A DNA stretch of 16,413 nt from Vibrio sp. (GCA_007124475.1 SLFB01000316.1:1-16413); one strand, 5' to 3'. Positions 6,081 to 14,422 are shown, counted from the stretch's first letter. The notes: generated by a model not told the origin, from the sequence alone. Made by a program: numbers and translations.

Positions 6081-8534
6081 TTAGCGTTTAACCGCTTTTA
6101 ATTTCCAAATATTATTTACGTAATCGCGAATACTGCGGTCAGAGCTGAATTTACCAACCAAAGCCGTATTTAAAATGGCTTTTTTCGCCCAACCCGCTTG
6201 GTCACGGTACTGCTTGTCCATTGCTTCATGTGCTTTAACGTACGAAGCAAAATCCGCTAACACTAAGTAAGGGTCGCCACCATCGAGCAAGCTATCGTAA
6301 GTCGCACGCAATTGGCCTGGAGCACCTGGCGTAAACTCTTCGCCTAGTAGTAAATCCATTGAAGCTTTCAATAGTGGATCAGCGTGATAATAATCATAAG
6401 GGTTGTAGCCACCTGCTTTAACTGCGGCAACTTGCTCTACGTCTAGACCAAAGATATAGATGTTCTCATCACCCACTTCTTCTCTGATCTCAACGTTAGC
6501 ACCATCCATCGTTCCGATGGTCAGTGCACCATTCAGCGCCATCTTCATATTACCAGTACCAGATGCTTCTTTACCGGCGGTAGAAATTTGTTCAGACACG
6601 TCAGCTGCAGGGATAATGATTTCAGCCATGCTAACGCGATAGTCAGGAATAAAGACGACTTTGAGTTTTTTGTTCACTCGTGGATCGTTATTGACTTTCT
6701 CCGCAATCTTGTTCAGCGCATAGATGATCTCTTTCGCTAAGTGATAACCAGGTGCCGCTTTAGCAGCAAAGAACACCACGCGAGGCTGCATATCAAACTT
6801 AGGATCATTGAGCAAACGATGATAAAGCGACAGAATGTGCAACATATTCAGATGTTGGCGCTTGTACTCATGTAAACGCTTAATTTGAACATCAAAAATG
6901 GCATTCGTATCAAGCTCAATGCCCATGTTTTCACTAACCCAATCAGCTAGACGTTGTTTATTCTGTTTTTTAACCGCCATGAACTGTTTCTGGAACGCTT
7001 TGTCGTCAGCGTATTTGGCGATATCTTTCAATTGATCCAGATCGGCAGGCCATTGATCGCCAATTTTGTCGGTGATCAGATCTGTTAAACCAGGGTTACA
7101 GAATTTTAACCAACGACGTGGCGTCACACCGTTCGTCACGTTTTGGATCTTGCCAGGGTAAAGCTCAACGAACTCTGGGAATAAATCACGTTGCACCAAG
7201 GCTGAGTGTAGAGCAGCCACACCATTTACCGCGTAAGAGCCAACCACAGAAAGGTTAGCCATGCGAACCATGCGATGGAATCCTTCTTCAATGATTGATA
7301 GCTTTTGCTGTTTGGTTACATCACCAGGCCACTTAGCGCGTACTTGTTGCAAGAAACGATGGTTGATCTCATAAATGATCTCCATATGACGTGGTAACAA
7401 GCGCTGAATTAAAGACTCGCTCCATGTTTCTAGTGCTTCTGGTAATAACGTATGGTTGGTATAAGCAAAAGTTTTTGAACCAATTTCCCATGCAGCTTCC
7501 CAGCTTAAGTCATGCTCATCAATAAGAATGCGCATCAATTCCGGAATAGCAATGGTTGGGTGAGTATCATTTAACTGAATGGTTTCGTATTTCGGTAAAT
7601 CTTGCAGTGTGAAACCCGCCGCTAGATGACGACGCAAAATATCACGCACTGAAGCGGCACTGTGGAAGTATTGCTGCATCAAACGTAGAGTCTTACCCTT
7701 TTCATGGTTATCGTTTGGATACAATACTTTGGTAATGTTTCCAGCATCAATCAGTGCATGCTGTGCTTCAAAGTAGTTACCATTGTTAAAGCTTTCTAGT
7801 GAAAAAGGGGCAATTGCACGGCATTCCCAAAGACGCAATGGATAAACCGTCTCACTTTGATAACCAACAATCGGTAGATCCCATGGCATGGCTTGAACCA
7901 ACATACCCGGAACCCAACGACGCTTCTCTTTGCCTGCTTCTTGGTAAACTTCAACATGGCCGTAGAAACCAATTTCTTGTTTTAATTCAGGGCGAGCCAC
8001 TTCCCATGGGTAACCTTCCACGCCACACCAAGCATCTGGAGCTTCTTTCTGATGACCGTTTTCAAAAGATTGCTTAAATAGACCGTATTCATAATGCAAT
8101 CCATAGCCTACGGTTGGGTATTCTTGTGCCGCACATGAATCCATAAAGCAAGCGGCTAAACGGCCTAAACCACCGTTACCCAGTGAAGGGTCACGCTCTT
8201 CTTCCAGTAAGTCAGTTAAGTTTTGTCCAAGCTCAGTCATCGCTTGGCCAATTTGCTCGTACAATCCCATGCTGATCAGGTTATTACCGGTTAGACGGCC
8301 AATCAGGAATTCAAGGGAAAGATAGTTAACGCTTTTCGCATTAACGATGTTTGGATCTTGTTCAGTTTCTAACAAATCAAAGGTTGTTAGCTCAGCCAAA
8401 GCACGTCCCATGGCCAGATACCATACTCGGCTCGATGCATGCTCGATTGTGGTTGCATACGTTGCCGTTAAATGGCGTTTAACATTTTCCTGAAATAATT
8501 TTTTATCAAAAGCTTTCTGTTGCGTAGGTTTCAT
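6081..8534 (-). CDS. malP: Maltodextrin (glycogen) phosphorylase
   Basis: GT35 alpha-glucan phosphorylase: uses pyridoxal phosphate and inorganic phosphate to release glucose-1-phosphate from the non-reducing end of maltodextrins in the cytoplasm. There are 817 residues. The phosphorylase core runs through the whole protein, with SLGNGGLGRLAACF (117-130), the active-site stretch QLNDTHPTIAIPEL (320-333), KRLHEYKRQ (552-560) and the PLP signature EASGTGNMK, in which Lys664 is the expected Schiff-base lysine. I call it malP rather than glgP because it is followed by malQ and lies divergent from malT. ATG at 8532-8534 has only a weak ribosome site (GTGAG, 8 nt upstream). MalT-box cores lie 40-100 bp upstream. 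It would be the first gene of the operon. Confidence 0.95.
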   Translation of the reverse strand: MKPTQQKAFDKKLFQENVKRHLTATYATTIEHASSRVWYLAMGRALAELTTFDLLETEQDPNIVNAKSVNYLSLEFLIGRLTGNNLISMGLYEQIGQAMTELGQNLTDLLEEERDPSLGNGGLGRLAACFMDSCAAQEYPTVGYGLHYEYGLFKQSFENGHQKEAPDAWCGVEGYPWEVARPELKQEIGFYGHVEVYQEAGKEKRRWVPGMLVQAMPWDLPIVGYQSETVYPLRLWECRAIAPFSLESFNNGNYFEAQHALIDAGNITKVLYPNDNHEKGKTLRLMQQYFHSAASVRDILRRHLAAGFTLQDLPKYETIQLNDTHPTIAIPELMRILIDEHDLSWEAAWEIGSKTFAYTNHTLLPEALETWSESLIQRLLPRHMEIIYEINHRFLQQVRAKWPGDVTKQQKLSIIEEGFHRMVRMANLSVVGSYAVNGVAALHSALVQRDLFPEFVELYPGKIQNVTNGVTPRRWLKFCNPGLTDLITDKIGDQWPADLDQLKDIAKYADDKAFQKQFMAVKKQNKQRLADWVSENMGIELDTNAIFDVQIKRLHEYKRQHLNMLHILSLYHRLLNDPKFDMQPRVVFFAAKAAPGYHLAKEIIYALNKIAEKVNNDPRVNKKLKVVFIPDYRVSMAEIIIPAADVSEQISTAGKEASGTGNMKMALNGALTIGTMDGANVEIREEVGDENIYIFGLDVEQVAAVKAGGYNPYDYYHADPLLKASMDLLLGEEFTPGAPGQLRATYDSLLDGGDPYLVLADFASYVKAHEAMDKQYRDQAGWAKKAILNTALVGKFSSDRSIRDYVNNIWKLKAVKR

Positions 8535-8574
8535 GGAGAAATCTCACTTTTTAGGTTTAAAGTCCATCTACCGT

Positions 8575-8634
8575 CTATCCTGCATCGCATCCTTATGCAA
8601 AACATCCTCCTAATAAAATCGTCAAGCAGGATGA
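8575..8634. promoter_or_regulatory. Cluster of MalT-box-like sites upstream of malP
   Basis: MalT binds GGGGAKGAGG-type boxes with core GGAKGA. Two exact cores are present: GGAGGA on the minus strand (8605-8610) and GGATGA on the plus strand (8629-8634), facing each other 18 bp apart. Two near-cores on the minus strand, GGATGC (8587-8592) and GGATAG (8575-8580), lie closer to malP. The flanks match the full consensus poorly. I could not place the -10 element with confidence. Confidence 0.6.
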
Positions 8635-8640
8635 GACGTA

Positions 8641-8658
8641 AGGGCGTAGAGGGCGTAA
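8641..8658 (+). repeat. Tandem 9-bp repeat AGGGCGTAG / AGGGCGTAA
   Basis: Two head-to-tail copies differing only in the last base, with a degenerate GACGTA just upstream at 8635-8640. The same GGCGTAG word occurs in both arms of the dyad at 8880-8927 in this intergenic region. It looks like an operator motif for an unidentified DNA-binding protein; I do not recognise it. Confidence 0.5.
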
Positions 8659-8712
8659 CGGTCAGCTAGAGGTGATCTGCCTCTCATTGATTGGGCAGAG
8701 AAACAAACGATG

Positions 8713-8728
8713 AGTGATTCTGATCACA
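8713..8728. promoter_or_regulatory. CRP-like site 1 (malP-malT region)
   Basis: AGTGATTCTGATCACA fits TGTGA-N6-TCACA with one mismatch. CRP control of malT is established in E. coli, and this site lies between the divergent malP and malT genes, so it may serve either. Confidence 0.65.
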
Positions 8729-8760
8729 GCAACACCACTGAATGAGCATAGTTGCCGCGT

Positions 8761-8792
8761 TCAATGGCAGAGAAAAAATTTTCAGCCATTGA
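8761..8792. promoter_or_regulatory. Perfect 8-bp dyad TCAATGGC-N16-GCCATTGA
   Basis: The arms at 8761-8768 and 8785-8792 are exact inverted repeats around an A/T-rich 16-bp spacer. This is either an operator for a dimeric regulator or a hairpin in a malT leader, if transcription starts upstream. I do not recognise the motif. Confidence 0.4.
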
Positions 8793-8879
8793 CTCAAAAC
8801 GCAAAACAGATCACTAAAAAATGATATTAACCTCCTGTTTACAATCACCAAGCGTGATACTTGCAGATTAAGAGCCAGC

Positions 8880-8927
8880 AACTACGCCACACAAAAGTGA
8901 CTACCATCACAAAAATGGGGCGTAGTT
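8880..8927. promoter_or_regulatory. CRP-like site 2 nested in a 9-bp inverted repeat, upstream of malT
   Basis: AGTGA-CTACCA-TCACA (8896-8911) is a near-perfect CRP site 120 bp before the malT ATG. It sits exactly in the middle of a second dyad, AACTACGCC (8880-8888) with GGCGTAGTT (8919-8927). Both dyads share the centre 8903.5. The inner flanks between them are not complementary, so this is not one continuous palindrome. Confidence 0.7.
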
Positions 8928-9030
8928 AGCTTGGAAATGTGAATTAAGCGAGAAACTCGCCTGCGATCAATAACAGTTAGTGATAAGTTCCAGTAACATC
9001 CTTGTCATTAATGATGACGAGACAAAAATT

Positions 9031-11739
9031 ATGTGGATCCCCTCAAAATTAACGCGCCCAGGACGGCTACACAACGCCATTGTCCGTCCGCGGGTCTTAG
9101 ACCTTTTAGAAAAGGCAAACTGTTATAAACTGGTTCTGTTTCGCTCACCTGCTGGTTATGGAAAAACAACCATGGCTGCCCAATGGCTCGCTGATAAACC
9201 TAATGTTGGCTGGTATAGCATTGATGAGAGTGATAACGATACCTTCCGCTTTATGAATTATTTGTTGCAAGCAATGAATAAAGCCACTCAACACAGCTGC
9301 CCGAATGCACAAAAACTGGCTGAGCGACGCCAATTTTCATCGCCTCATTCGCTGTTTAGTGAAGTGTTTGCTGAAATTTCTGATTTTGATCAAGAATGCT
9401 TCGTTGTGCTTGATGATTATCATCTAATCAACGACGATGAAATCCACGAGGCCATGCGTTTCTTCCTAAAACACATGCCAGATAATCTAACTTTAGTGGT
9501 CACCAGTCGCATCACCCCGCCACTTGGCACAGCAAACCTCAGAGTGCGAGATTTAATGATTGAGATTGGTAACGAACTGTTGGCGTTTGATACTGAAGAA
9601 ACCACCCGCTTTTTTAATCAACGTGTCGCCGATGGTATTGATGATTTAACCGCGCTTAACTTATGCAACTATGTCGAGGGTTGGCCATCAGCCCTACAAC
9701 TGATTGCTTTACAGGCGCAACATCAACGACGCACTCTGGCGCAATCTGTTGAGTCGGTTGCCCACTTTAATCATGCTCATTTATGGGATTACTTGGTTGA
9801 AGAGGTGTTCGATTTATTAGATAAAGAAACGCGTTACTTTCTCATGCAGTGCTCAGTGCTCGATCATTTTAATGATACCTTAGTTGCCGCACTCACTCAG
9901 CGAGACGATGCGCTGAGTATGATTGAATCTCTCAACCGCTATGGATTATTTATTTATCCACTAGAAGGCGAGCATAATTGGTATCGCTTCCATAATTTAT
10001 TTGCCGAGTTTTTAGCCCATCAACGCCAAGCTAGAATTCCTCAACAAGAACAAACCTTACACCGTGCAGCGGCGAGCGCCTGGTTGGAAGCCAACTCTCC
10101 CCATCAAGCATTACGCCATGCCAATCTAGCTCAGGACACTGACTTACTGGCCAATATACTCACTCAGCATGGTTGGAAAATGTTTAACCAAGGGGAGTTA
10201 AAGGTTATCGAAACCGCTATTAATAACCTACCTGCCGAGCAGCTCTACCAACAACCTAAACTGTGTTTATTACAAGCTTGGTTAGCACAAAGTCAGCATC
10301 GTTATGACACCGTTGGTGCCATGTTAGCCACAGCAGAAACGGAAATGCTGGCTTTAAACGTCAACTTAACCAATAAGCAACAGGGCGAGTTTAATGCATT
10401 ACTTGCTCAAGTGGCGATTAATAAAAACCAACCAGAAAAAGCCTTAGAGTTAGCGGAATTAGCCTTAAGTCAGTTAGACAGTACCGTTTATCGCAGTCGG
10501 ATTGTGGCTACGTCGGTTGTCGGTGAAGTACACCATGTACTCGGTGAACTCAGTCGTGCTCTCTCTATGATGCAGCAAACCGAAAAACTAGCGCGTCAAT
10601 ATCAAGTTTACCATCAAGCATTGTGGGCTTTACTACAGCAAAGCGAAATCTTGATTGCGCAAGGTTATGTGCAAGCTGCCTTTGAAGTGCAAGATAACGC
10701 CTTTAAATTAGTTGAAGAGCACCATTTACATCAAGTTCCGCTCCACGAGTTTTTACTCAGGACTCGGGCGCAAATTTTATGGTGCTGGAATCGGTTAGAT
10801 GAAGCAGAGGAATGTGCTTATAAAGGCTTAGAAGTGCTGGGTAATCACTCTCCCAGTCAACATCTACATAGTTATTCCATGCTCGCTCGCATTGCAATTG
10901 GTCGTGGGGAGCTGGATAAAGCTGGGCGCTTTATTGAACAGGTTAAACATCTTCTCAAACAATCGGATTATCACGTCGATTGGACAGCCAATGCATCGTT
11001 ATCCTTGCTGCTCTACTGGCAAGCACGAGGTGACTTAAGCCAGATAAAAAATTGGCTTGAGCATACTCAACAACCTGAAAAAGCATGTAACCACTTTTTC
11101 CAACTGCAATGGCGTAATATCGCTCGGGCGCAAATTTGCTTAGAACAGTATGCGCAAGCGCAAAAAACATTAGATTTCTTACAGCAACAAGCTGATAAAT
11201 ACCAATTAGTAACCGATTTAAATCGTAATCTGATTGTTGAAGCTACCTTAGCCGCTGTCTTAGAAGATGAAAACCTAGCCCGTCAGAAATTGAAAGCCGC
11301 TTTACATTTAACCAATAAAACAGGAATGGTGGGTAACTTTTTAATTGATGGGCAAAAAATTGGTCATTTATTAGAAAGAATGGTTCATCGCGGTGAATTC
11401 GGTGACTTGGAACGCCATCGTGCGCAATTGTTGATCAAAGAAATTTCCACTTCGCAACGTAGCCGCTCCATTCATTTTGATGAAGAGTTCGTTGAAAAGC
11501 TGATTAATCACCCTAACATCCCAGAGCTGGTACGCACTAGCCCATTAACACAGCGTGAATGGCAAGTGCTTGGATTAATTTATTCAGGTTTTAGTAATGA
11601 ACAAATCGCCCAGGAATTGGATGTTGCTGGCACGACCATAAAAACTCATATTCGTAACTTATACCAGAAGTTAAATATCGCTAATCGTAAAGAAGCGATC
11701 CATACCGCTGAAAATTTACTGCAGTTAATGGGATATTAA
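9031..11739 (+). CDS. malT: MalT, ATP- and maltotriose-dependent transcriptional activator
   Basis: STAND-type activator of the maltose regulon: with maltotriose and ATP it multimerises on MalT boxes and activates mal promoters. The N-terminus MWIPSKLTRPGRL aligns with E. coli MalT (MLIPSKL). The nucleotide-binding domain has Walker A AGYGKTT (Lys45) and a Walker B-like FVVLDDYH (Asp128-Asp129). A long helical-repeat sensor region fills about residues 437-806, and a LuxR-type helix-turn-helix occupies about 837-897 (LTQREWQVLGLI, IAQELDVAGTTIKTHIRNLYQKL). At 902 residues it is almost the same length as E. coli MalT (901). I chose ATG 9031 over the in-frame GTG at 8980 because the family starts there, although the ribosome site is weak, as it is in E. 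coli. The gene is divergent from malP and has CRP-like sites upstream. Confidence 0.96.
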   Translation: MWIPSKLTRPGRLHNAIVRPRVLDLLEKANCYKLVLFRSPAGYGKTTMAAQWLADKPNVGWYSIDESDNDTFRFMNYLLQAMNKATQHSCPNAQKLAERRQFSSPHSLFSEVFAEISDFDQECFVVLDDYHLINDDEIHEAMRFFLKHMPDNLTLVVTSRITPPLGTANLRVRDLMIEIGNELLAFDTEETTRFFNQRVADGIDDLTALNLCNYVEGWPSALQLIALQAQHQRRTLAQSVESVAHFNHAHLWDYLVEEVFDLLDKETRYFLMQCSVLDHFNDTLVAALTQRDDALSMIESLNRYGLFIYPLEGEHNWYRFHNLFAEFLAHQRQARIPQQEQTLHRAAASAWLEANSPHQALRHANLAQDTDLLANILTQHGWKMFNQGELKVIETAINNLPAEQLYQQPKLCLLQAWLAQSQHRYDTVGAMLATAETEMLALNVNLTNKQQGEFNALLAQVAINKNQPEKALELAELALSQLDSTVYRSRIVATSVVGEVHHVLGELSRALSMMQQTEKLARQYQVYHQALWALLQQSEILIAQGYVQAAFEVQDNAFKLVEEHHLHQVPLHEFLLRTRAQILWCWNRLDEAEECAYKGLEVLGNHSPSQHLHSYSMLARIAIGRGELDKAGRFIEQVKHLLKQSDYHVDWTANASLSLLLYWQARGDLSQIKNWLEHTQQPEKACNHFFQLQWRNIARAQICLEQYAQAQKTLDFLQQQADKYQLVTDLNRNLIVEATLAAVLEDENLARQKLKAALHLTNKTGMVGNFLIDGQKIGHLLERMVHRGEFGDLERHRAQLLIKEISTSQRSRSIHFDEEFVEKLINHPNIPELVRTSPLTQREWQVLGLIYSGFSNEQIAQELDVAGTTIKTHIRNLYQKLNIANRKEAIHTAENLLQLMGY

Positions 11740-11750
11740 CAAAAGCCTGT

Positions 11751-11880
11751 CTACACCGTCTATCGCCAAACGCATTAGCGTTGCCGGTAGGCGGCAAGCC
11801 CCCCCATGAGCATAGATAGACGGTGTGATTGGGGGGGTAACCAAGGCTAGCAACTCGCCGCCTCTTCAAGTTAAAACGCG
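11751..11880. repeat. ERIC-like repeat after malT
   Basis: Contains the ERIC landmarks GGCGGCAAG, a central C7 (11799-11805) facing G7 (11831-11837), and an end with CTTCAAGTTA. Its middle, CCCCATGAGCATAG onward to GTGATTGGGG, is nearly the same as in the copy at 12416-12550, pointing to a lineage-specific ERIC subfamily. An extra inverted repeat, ACACCGTCTATC (11753-11764) with GATAGACGGTGT (11815-11826), sets it apart. It starts 12 bp after the malT stop, and its hairpins may act as a processing or termination signal for malT. Confidence 0.75.
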
Positions 11881-11970
11881 AGATTCATTGCTGTAGGGCA
11901 AACTTTACCGTAATTAAAATCACGAATGCACTAGGGTCTGTTGACGCTCGGACGCTAGTTCGGCATCAAA

Positions 11971-12327
11971 TCAAAATGGTTTGGGAGCAAACCCCGTCAT
12001 GACACTTAACCTCAATGCCTGACCAATTTTAGTGGTTGGATGTACCACCACCAATCCTTTCACCGATTTTTTTAACTTGCCTAAATCAGCCTGCTCTTGC
12101 TTGGTTAATTCACGATAAAAAGGCATATCTGCCAGTTTTTTTCGCTCCTTGTTGAGCTCATAGTCCGCTTTATTTTGCAAACTATTGAGCTGCTTAGTCA
12201 ATTGTTCAACTTCATCTGTAAACTTACTCACCATGGCGCTATCACCGCGAGTCTTAGCGGCCTCTAATTTATGTGAACAAGCGTCAAGACGACTGCGTAA
12301 TTTCTGTATTTCATTTTTTAGGCTCAT
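11971..12327 (-). CDS. yibL: YibL family ribosome-associated protein
   Basis: Small cytoplasmic protein of the YibL (DUF2810) family; the E. coli member is found with ribosomes and its exact role is unknown. There are 118 residues. The first half is a charged coiled-coil-like helix (about residues 1-65, heptad-like L/K/E pattern). The conserved C-terminal block MPFYRELTKQEQADLGKLKK then VKGLVVVHP and MTGF matches E. coli YibL. I chose ATG 12325-12327. A longer frame begins at a TTG (12378), but that lies upstream of the probable extended -10 promoter at 12361-12369 and its extra 17 residues are not family-like. The gene is convergent with malT and divergent from the chemoreceptor gene. Confidence 0.9.
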   Translation of the reverse strand: MSLKNEIQKLRSRLDACSHKLEAAKTRGDSAMVSKFTDEVEQLTKQLNSLQNKADYELNKERKKLADMPFYRELTKQEQADLGKLKKSVKGLVVVHPTTKIGQALRLSVMTGFAPKPF

Positions 12328-12360
12328 GATGCGTAGGCTCTTACCGATAAATGGGCGCGG

Positions 12361-12369
12361 AGTATAGCA
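12361..12369 (-). promoter_or_regulatory. Extended -10 promoter of yibL
   Basis: On the minus strand TGCTATACT is an extended -10 element (TGN-TATAAT, one mismatch in the hexamer). A start about seven bases downstream would give a leader near 27 nt before the ATG at 12327. The -35 region (about TTCCCT) is weak, as is common with extended -10 promoters. Confidence 0.5.
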
Positions 12370-12415
12370 TTTGCTCAACGTTCAGGGAACATGCTAACCA
12401 AACTTATTCGTCCGG

Positions 12416-12550
12416 TGATATTCCAAACAACTTAGCGTTGCAGTTAGTTAGGCAGCAAGTGAGTTCATCCCCATGAGCATAGCTAGGCGGTGTGATTGGG
12501 GTGAACGAGCGTAGCCAGCACCGGTGCAGCTTCAAGTATGAAAGGGATAA
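12416..12550. repeat. Full-length ERIC repeat between yibL and the chemoreceptor gene
   Basis: Shows the ERIC consensus in order: ACAACTTAGCGTTGCAG, GGCAGCAAGTGAGTTCATCC, central CCCC (12469-12472) facing GGGG (12498-12501), GGGGTGAACGAGCGTAGCCA, and CTTCAAGTATGAAAGGGATA. The length, about 135 bp, is close to the 127-bp enterobacterial element. It lies in the divergent yibL/chemoreceptor promoter region. Confidence 0.88.
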
Positions 12551-12757
12551 TATTCATTATATAAACAGGCATCGGGCAATAACTATACTAATCTTATGAA
12601 TAAGCCTTGTTGATGATAGACCCTCACTATTAATTGTCTGTTGGTGTGTTTGCCGACATACACAGCACTGAAGATTGCAACCATGGCACTTAACCTAGCG
12701 TTATAGCAAGAGAAAAGTCTAATCCGATAGGATAAGTCCACAATTTGGAAAATGCTT
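12551..12757. other. Upstream region of the chemoreceptor gene
   Basis: About 200 bp, AT-rich, no open frame of note. A poor sigma-28-like -10, TCCGATAG (12723-12730), lies about 28 bp before the ATG, but its -35 does not fit. No convincing promoter was found. Confidence 0.3.
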
Positions 12758-14419
12758 ATGAACCTGACCATACGCCATAGATTGTATTTTTTATCTATTA
12801 TTCCTCTGTTATTGATTGCCCTTAGTATGATTTATTTGACTTTTTCAGCCACTCGTTCTCTGACGGAAAGTCAAATGGATAATACTCGAAGAGCCATGAT
12901 GGAAATGAAACAAGCCGAGTTAAAATCTTATTTAGAAATAACGCGTACCGCCTTGGATCCTTTAATCCGACGTCAAGCTTCACTTGAAGAAGCGCTGGTT
13001 ATTCTTCGTGAAATTCGCTTTGCAGATGACGGGTATATTTTCGGCTATAACAGCCAGGGGGTACGTCTGTTGCTAGGACAAAGCAATGCTGGCTTAGGGG
13101 ATAACTTTATTAACATGACTGACACCCAAGGTAATTACCTGATCCGCGATTTGATTAATAACGCAAAGAAAAATGAATTTTCTGTGTACTATTTCCCTAA
13201 ACCAGGTGAATCCATTCCTTTACCAAAACTGAGCTACTCGATTTATATTCCATTATGGGACTTAACCATAGGAACGGGATTTTATACTGACGATGTCGAT
13301 GCAGAAATCTCAGCCATGGAAAGACGAGCCCAGCAGCAAATGGATCAAAGCTTATGGACTTTATCGGCAATTGCTGGCTTGATCGTTATCTTGGTCGCCA
13401 TCATGGCCCTATTCTTAAATCGAAGCATTATGCACCCTTTACAGCTTTTAGATAAGTCCATCCAGTCTTTCGCCAACGGAGATGCCGATCTTACCGCAAG
13501 AATGGAAAGATTCTCTATTCCTGAATTTGCGCGTTTAAGTAATAATTTCAATACGTTCGTTGCCAGTCTTCAAGCCATCATTCAACAAGTTAATCAGCTT
13601 GGAAAACAAGTCGTATCCGAAACCAATAATATGACAGAGCGAGCCACTCAAGTAGATACAATTGCCGGCGGGCAACGAGAAGAAACCGAGCAAGTTGCTA
13701 CTGCAATGACAGAAATGACGACCTCCGCTCAGGAAATATCTAATAATGCTCATCAAGCGGCAGATTCGGCCAAACAAGCAGAGAATAACGCACAACAAGC
13801 GCACAGTATTGTCGAAACGGCCTCGCAATCGGTGCAAGCTTTAGCGGGTGAAGTGGCGCAAGCCAGTGACGTTATTTCAAAGCTAGAAGGTGATGTGAAA
13901 AATATCTCTAACTCTTTGACAGTCATTCAAGATATTGCTGAACAAACTAACCTACTCGCCCTCAATGCCGCGATTGAAGCGGCGCGTGCTGGCGACCAAG
14001 GACGAGGATTTGCCGTCGTCGCTGATGAAGTGCGTAATTTAGCCAGTCGTACTCAAGATAGCACGGAAGATATTCATAAAATGATCCAACAGCTCAAATC
14101 TGCTTCGGATAATGCAGTTAAAGCCATGAATTCAAGCCAACAACGCAGCGCAACCACAGTAGAGGAAGCCAGTGCCGCTGCAAAAGCGCTAGATAGTATT
14201 CAGCAGTCCATCAATGTGATTCTCGATATGAATTCCTTGATCGCCACAGCGACTCAACAACAAAGTGTGGTTGGGCAAGAGATTTCCGAACGGATCGTGG
14301 TCATTTCCGATCACAGCAGTCAATCTGCCGATCTAGCGAATGAAAACCGCAACAGCAGTCAAACCCTTAACGGACGAGCTCAAGAGCTTTATCATCTTGT
14401 TGCTCGCTTTAAAGTTTAA
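12758..14419 (+). CDS. Methyl-accepting chemotaxis protein with periplasmic single-Cache domain
   Basis: Membrane chemoreceptor that passes ligand signals to CheA/CheW. There are 553 residues: membrane segment 1 about 9-29; a periplasmic domain about 30-195 of single-Cache (sCache_2-like) type, with DDGYIFGYNSQG at about 90-101; membrane segment 2 about 199-220; HAMP about 221-273; then the signalling coiled coil. Its hairpin tip IAEQTNLLALNAAIEAARAG is at about 393-412 and is followed by GRGFAVVADEVRNLA. There is no C-terminal NWETF-type CheR tether; the end is RFKV. The start is the second ATG (12758), since GGAA at 12747-12750 is seven bases upstream; the ATG at 12752 is too close. The ligand is unknown, since Cache domains sense small organic molecules. 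A diguanylate cyclase gene follows after 67 bp. Confidence 0.94.
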   Translation: MNLTIRHRLYFLSIIPLLLIALSMIYLTFSATRSLTESQMDNTRRAMMEMKQAELKSYLEITRTALDPLIRRQASLEEALVILREIRFADDGYIFGYNSQGVRLLLGQSNAGLGDNFINMTDTQGNYLIRDLINNAKKNEFSVYYFPKPGESIPLPKLSYSIYIPLWDLTIGTGFYTDDVDAEISAMERRAQQQMDQSLWTLSAIAGLIVILVAIMALFLNRSIMHPLQLLDKSIQSFANGDADLTARMERFSIPEFARLSNNFNTFVASLQAIIQQVNQLGKQVVSETNNMTERATQVDTIAGGQREETEQVATAMTEMTTSAQEISNNAHQAADSAKQAENNAQQAHSIVETASQSVQALAGEVAQASDVISKLEGDVKNISNSLTVIQDIAEQTNLLALNAAIEAARAGDQGRGFAVVADEVRNLASRTQDSTEDIHKMIQQLKSASDNAVKAMNSSQQRSATTVEEASAAAKALDSIQQSINVILDMNSLIATATQQQSVVGQEISERIVVISDHSSQSADLANENRNSSQTLNGRAQELYHLVARFKV

Positions 14420-14422
14420 CGG

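Noticed and set aside
8684..8881. Minus-strand 65-codon frame between malP and malT
   Set aside because: It covers a CRP-like site and dyads in a control region and has no family features.
8980..9030. Longer MalT starting at GTG 8980
   Set aside because: The 17 extra residues are not family-like; MWIPSKL at 9031 aligns with the E. coli MalT N-terminus and gives 902 residues against 901.
12328..12378. Longer YibL starting at TTG 12378
   Set aside because: The extra residues do not fit the family, and the likely extended -10 promoter lies inside this stretch.
12704..12730. Sigma-28 (flagellar) promoter before the chemoreceptor gene
   Set aside because: TCCGATAG resembles the -10 element GCCGATAA, but the bases at the -35 position (TAGC) do not match TAAA well enough.
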